From: Bacillota bacterium
Lineage (GTDB): Bacteria > Bacillota > Clostridia > Acetivibrionales > DSM-1351
NCBI GenBank assembly: GCA_023433945.1
Contig: JAEYTP010000138.1
Coordinates: forward strand, 1 to 21,988
Direction: 5' to 3'
DNA length: 21,988 nucleotides
In this document: in pieces, positions 19,503-21,988 of the stretch
Layout: every line of letters starts with the position of its first letter
Numbering within the stretch: position 1 is the stretch's first letter
The notes under the pieces: model-generated
What the model was told of the DNA's origin: nothing
The model's database searches: none
Seen by the model: only the letters and a program-made list of their open reading frames with translations
Program-made: the position numbers and the translations under genes

Positions 19503-21988
19503 ATGAAAATGGGTAAAAAAATCACTCGTGCAATTGCCGCTGCGTTATCACTAGCACTCGCAGTATCAATTGCAGCACCTATGGATGCTTCTGCTACTAA
19601 CCTGAACTCCAATAACAGAGGAGCAGAAAGATTGTGGATGGCTATCAAACAAATAACAGGTGTGTCTACAATAATGGACACCGGTGCACATCCTGATGAT
19701 GAGCGTAATTCATTATTGTCTTACTGCTTACTCGAAAAGGGCGCTGAAACTGTTGCACTTATCACTACTTACGGTGCAGGTGGACAGAACGCAATAGGTA
19801 GTGAAGCAGGCTTTGCTTATAGTGCTGTTCGTGCTAGAGAGCTTCAAGAAGCAATGGACTTGATTGGCGGAGAACTAGAGATGATCTGCGAAGAGTACGA
19901 CAACACCGCTATTGACTTCGGTTTTTCTAAGCTAGGTGAAGAAGCATTAGCTATCTGGGACGTTGAAGAACAAATCGAGAGAACTGTTCGTGCTATCCGT
20001 ACATACAGACCTGACGTAGTATTCAACTCTGCAAACAATGTTCTAACTGAACATGGTCAGCACCAGGCAGTTAATATAATCACAGCTGAAGCATTTAAGA
20101 GAGCTGCTGATCCAAACGCATATCCAGATCAGATAGCAGCTGGCTTACGTCCTTATCAGGCAAAGAAGCTCTATGATACTGGTACAGCTGATAAGCACAC
20201 AGCAAAAATGGACTACACAATGTATAATGAAGTTCTTGGTTTAACTTATGAACAGTTTGGACAGAATTCACGTTATTTCCATATCTCACAGAGTATGGGT
20301 AAAGTAACTGATGTAAGTGCAACTGCTGCTTCATACCACACGCTAATATCAACTTCTTTGGATAAGGATTTAACTGCTAAAGAAGAAGATATGTTTGATG
20401 GTATTGAAATGACATACACTGACCTTGCTGCAAAATATGTTAAGAATAAGGAAATTTACAGATTATTTAATTCTCTTCAGGATGATGCTGATAAGATAGT
20501 TGCTGCATATCCTATTAACGCTAAAGTAACAAGTGCTACACATGATATGATAGCTAATGTCACTAAGGGACTTGATACTGTAAAGAAATCAAAATTATCT
20601 GAAGAAGATAAGTACGATTTAACTTTCAGACTTAATACAAAGCTAAATCAGCTCTATGAATTAAGTGCACAGAGCTCAAGCCTTATCGCAACTATTACTC
20701 CTGCTTCATATGAAGTAGCAAGAGGACAGAGCACAAAGGTTACTGTTCAATTGTACAATGGTGGAAAGAGCGATCTTAAGAACCTCAGCGTTAAGCTTAA
20801 CACTCCAGCAGGCTGGACAGTTTCAGCACCAAAGGTAACAACCGCTTCAAAAATTGATTATAACAAAACAATAAAGTTTGAATACGAAGTTTCAATACCT
20901 AAGGATGCAGACTTATACCACCCATACGCAGAAATTCCAATGACTGCAACTGTTAGCTATAAGGTTGATGGAGTTACTTCAAAGACAACTATAGAACCAA
21001 CTAAATTATTTGCTGTAATGCCTGAATACTCATTACAGTTATCACCAGAAAACTATGTACTCAATACTACTGTTGCTAATTCAACAATCCCTGTAACTGT
21101 TGGTGTTAAGTCATATGTTACTGGCAAGACTTCAACAACTGTTACATTAGATGCTCCATCAGGATGGACAGTTGAACCAAAACAAGTAACTCTTGAGTTT
21201 ACTGGTAACAATCAGAATAAGACTGCTAACTTTACAATTACTCCACCAGCAAACATAAAGGATGAAAAGCAATATTCTATAAAGGCTAAGGCTACAAGTG
21301 CAAATATGGTAAGCGACCAAACAGTACAGGTTATCAGCTATGACCATATTGGAACTACTTACTACCTATATGACGCAGCTTTAACAGTTCAATCTGCAAA
21401 TGTAATATTACCTGAAGGTCTCAAGGTTGGATACTTTGATTCAGGTAAAGATGAAGTTTACAAGTACTTAGAGCAAATCGGTATGGATGTAACAGTTATC
21501 GGTGACAATGACGTAATGTATGGAGACCTTTCAAAGTTCGATACAATCGTACTTGGAATTCGTGCTTACAGAGATAGTGAAGCACTCATTACTGCAAACA
21601 ACAGATTACTCGACTTCGTAGAAAAAGGTGGTAACCTAGTTGTTAACTACAGCCAGAATAGTGCAGCAGATAAATGGCAACCTAGCTTCGCTCCATATCC
21701 ATTAACTATAGGTAAGCCAACATTAACATGGCGTGTAGTTGAAGAAGATGCTAAGATGACTATTCTTGATCCAAAGAACAAGGTATTTAGCACTCCAAAC
21801 AAGATAGTTGAATCTGACTGGGATGGTTGGGTACAAGAACGTAGTATCTATAACATTTCAGAAGCAGATCCAAAGTACACTAAGCTCGTTTCAGCAATTG
21901 ATAAGGGCTCTGATATAGTACAAGACGGACAGTGGTTGACAACTAACTATGGTAAGGGTGTTTACACTTATACTTCAATAGTTTGGTA
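19503..21988 (+). CDS. Secreted PIG-L-family deacetylase with C-terminal accessory domains, partial (right edge)
   Basis: At least 828 codons, open at the right edge. A signal peptide (KKITR, hydrophobic 9-25, cleavage after ASA at 29-31) is followed by a PIG-L/LmbE N-deacetylase domain: TGAHPDDERN (60-69) with likely zinc ligands H63 and D66, and GQHQAV with H187, the order seen in zinc-dependent N-acetylglucosaminyl deacetylases. A helical linker follows, then two beta-sandwich domains of the NEW3/NPCBM-associated kind (about 392-500, with NTPAGWTVSAP; about 507-610, with DAPSGWTVEP). A Rossmann-like, glutamine-amidotransferase-like domain begins near 638 (LKVGYFDSG, TIVLGIRAYRD, FVEKGGNLVVNYSQN). 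It should deacetylate amino-sugar-containing glycans or glycolipids outside the cell. AGGAGAG lies 7 nt before the ATG. Substrate is unknown. Confidence 0.92.
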   Translation, partial: MKMGKKITRAIAAALSLALAVSIAAPMDASATNLNSNNRGAERLWMAIKQITGVSTIMDTGAHPDDERNSLLSYCLLEKGAETVALITTYGAGGQNAIGSEAGFAYSAVRARELQEAMDLIGGELEMICEEYDNTAIDFGFSKLGEEALAIWDVEEQIERTVRAIRTYRPDVVFNSANNVLTEHGQHQAVNIITAEAFKRAADPNAYPDQIAAGLRPYQAKKLYDTGTADKHTAKMDYTMYNEVLGLTYEQFGQNSRYFHISQSMGKVTDVSATAASYHTLISTSLDKDLTAKEEDMFDGIEMTYTDLAAKYVKNKEIYRLFNSLQDDADKIVAAYPINAKVTSATHDMIANVTKGLDTVKKSKLSEEDKYDLTFRLNTKLNQLYELSAQSSSLIATITPASYEVARGQSTKVTVQLYNGGKSDLKNLSVKLNTPAGWTVSAPKVTTASKIDYNKTIKFEYEVSIPKDADLYHPYAEIPMTATVSYKVDGVTSKTTIEPTKLFAVMPEYSLQLSPENYVLNTTVANSTIPVTVGVKSYVTGKTSTTVTLDAPSGWTVEPKQVTLEFTGNNQNKTANFTITPPANIKDEKQYSIKAKATSANMVSDQTVQVISYDHIGTTYYLYDAALTVQSANVILPEGLKVGYFDSGKDEVYKYLEQIGMDVTVIGDNDVMYGDLSKFDTIVLGIRAYRDSEALITANNRLLDFVEKGGNLVVNYSQNSAADKWQPSFAPYPLTIGKPTLTWRVVEEDAKMTILDPKNKVFSTPNKIVESDWDGWVQERSIYNISEADPKYTKLVSAIDKGSDIVQDGQWLTTNYGKGVYTYTSIVW

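Overview
The window is AT-rich, with strong AGGAGG-type ribosome binding sites and TTGACA/TATAAT promoters. It looks like a low-GC Gram-positive chromosome of the class Clostridia, plausibly a plant-polysaccharide-degrading relative of Ruminiclostridium. The species is not determined. I saw no rRNA, tRNA, CRISPR array, transposase or phage gene.

Layout. (1) 1-3050: a histidine kinase cut by the left edge and its OmpR-family response regulator face a membrane-anchored HtrA protease. Four CATA repeats at exact 11-bp spacing lie between them, an arrangement like the CssRS-HtrA secretion-stress circuit. (2) 3051-4264: a tandem repeat, a perfect 15-bp-stem terminator, a promoter bracketed by two related palindromes, and an ornithine-carbamoyltransferase-like protein with an altered carbamoyl-phosphate site. 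(3) 4314-9672, leftward: an ABC transporter (ATPase, large FtsX-type permease) followed by a response regulator and kinase, typical of peptide or antibiotic sensing and efflux modules. (4) 9835-12397, leftward: a C_GCAxxG_C_C protein, a TIM-barrel sugar isomerase/epimerase-like protein and an FMN-dependent alpha-hydroxyacid-dehydrogenase-like protein. The last diverges from an AraC-type regulator across three direct repeats. (5) 13564-15090: a cytoplasmic GH39 beta-xylosidase with its own terminator. (6) 15300-16813: a CNNM/CBS/CorC membrane protein preceded by an undescribed 31-codon ORF with a near-consensus promoter and a perfect Shine-Dalgarno. (7) 16970-18009: a DUF368 (PopT-type polyprenyl-phosphate transporter) gene behind a consensus promoter, a leader resembling the yybP-ykoY manganese riboswitch, and an intrinsic terminator. 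(8) 18106 to the right edge: a ROK-family regulator and a secreted PIG-L-type deacetylase cut by the right edge.

The most interesting signals are regulatory. They are the riboswitch-terminator leader on the DUF368 gene, the small-ORF leader of the CNNM gene, and a recurring pattern in which the 3' end of a gene is repeated in tandem just downstream of it (isomerase, FMN enzyme, DUF368). A related but gene-independent 15-bp repeat follows htrA.
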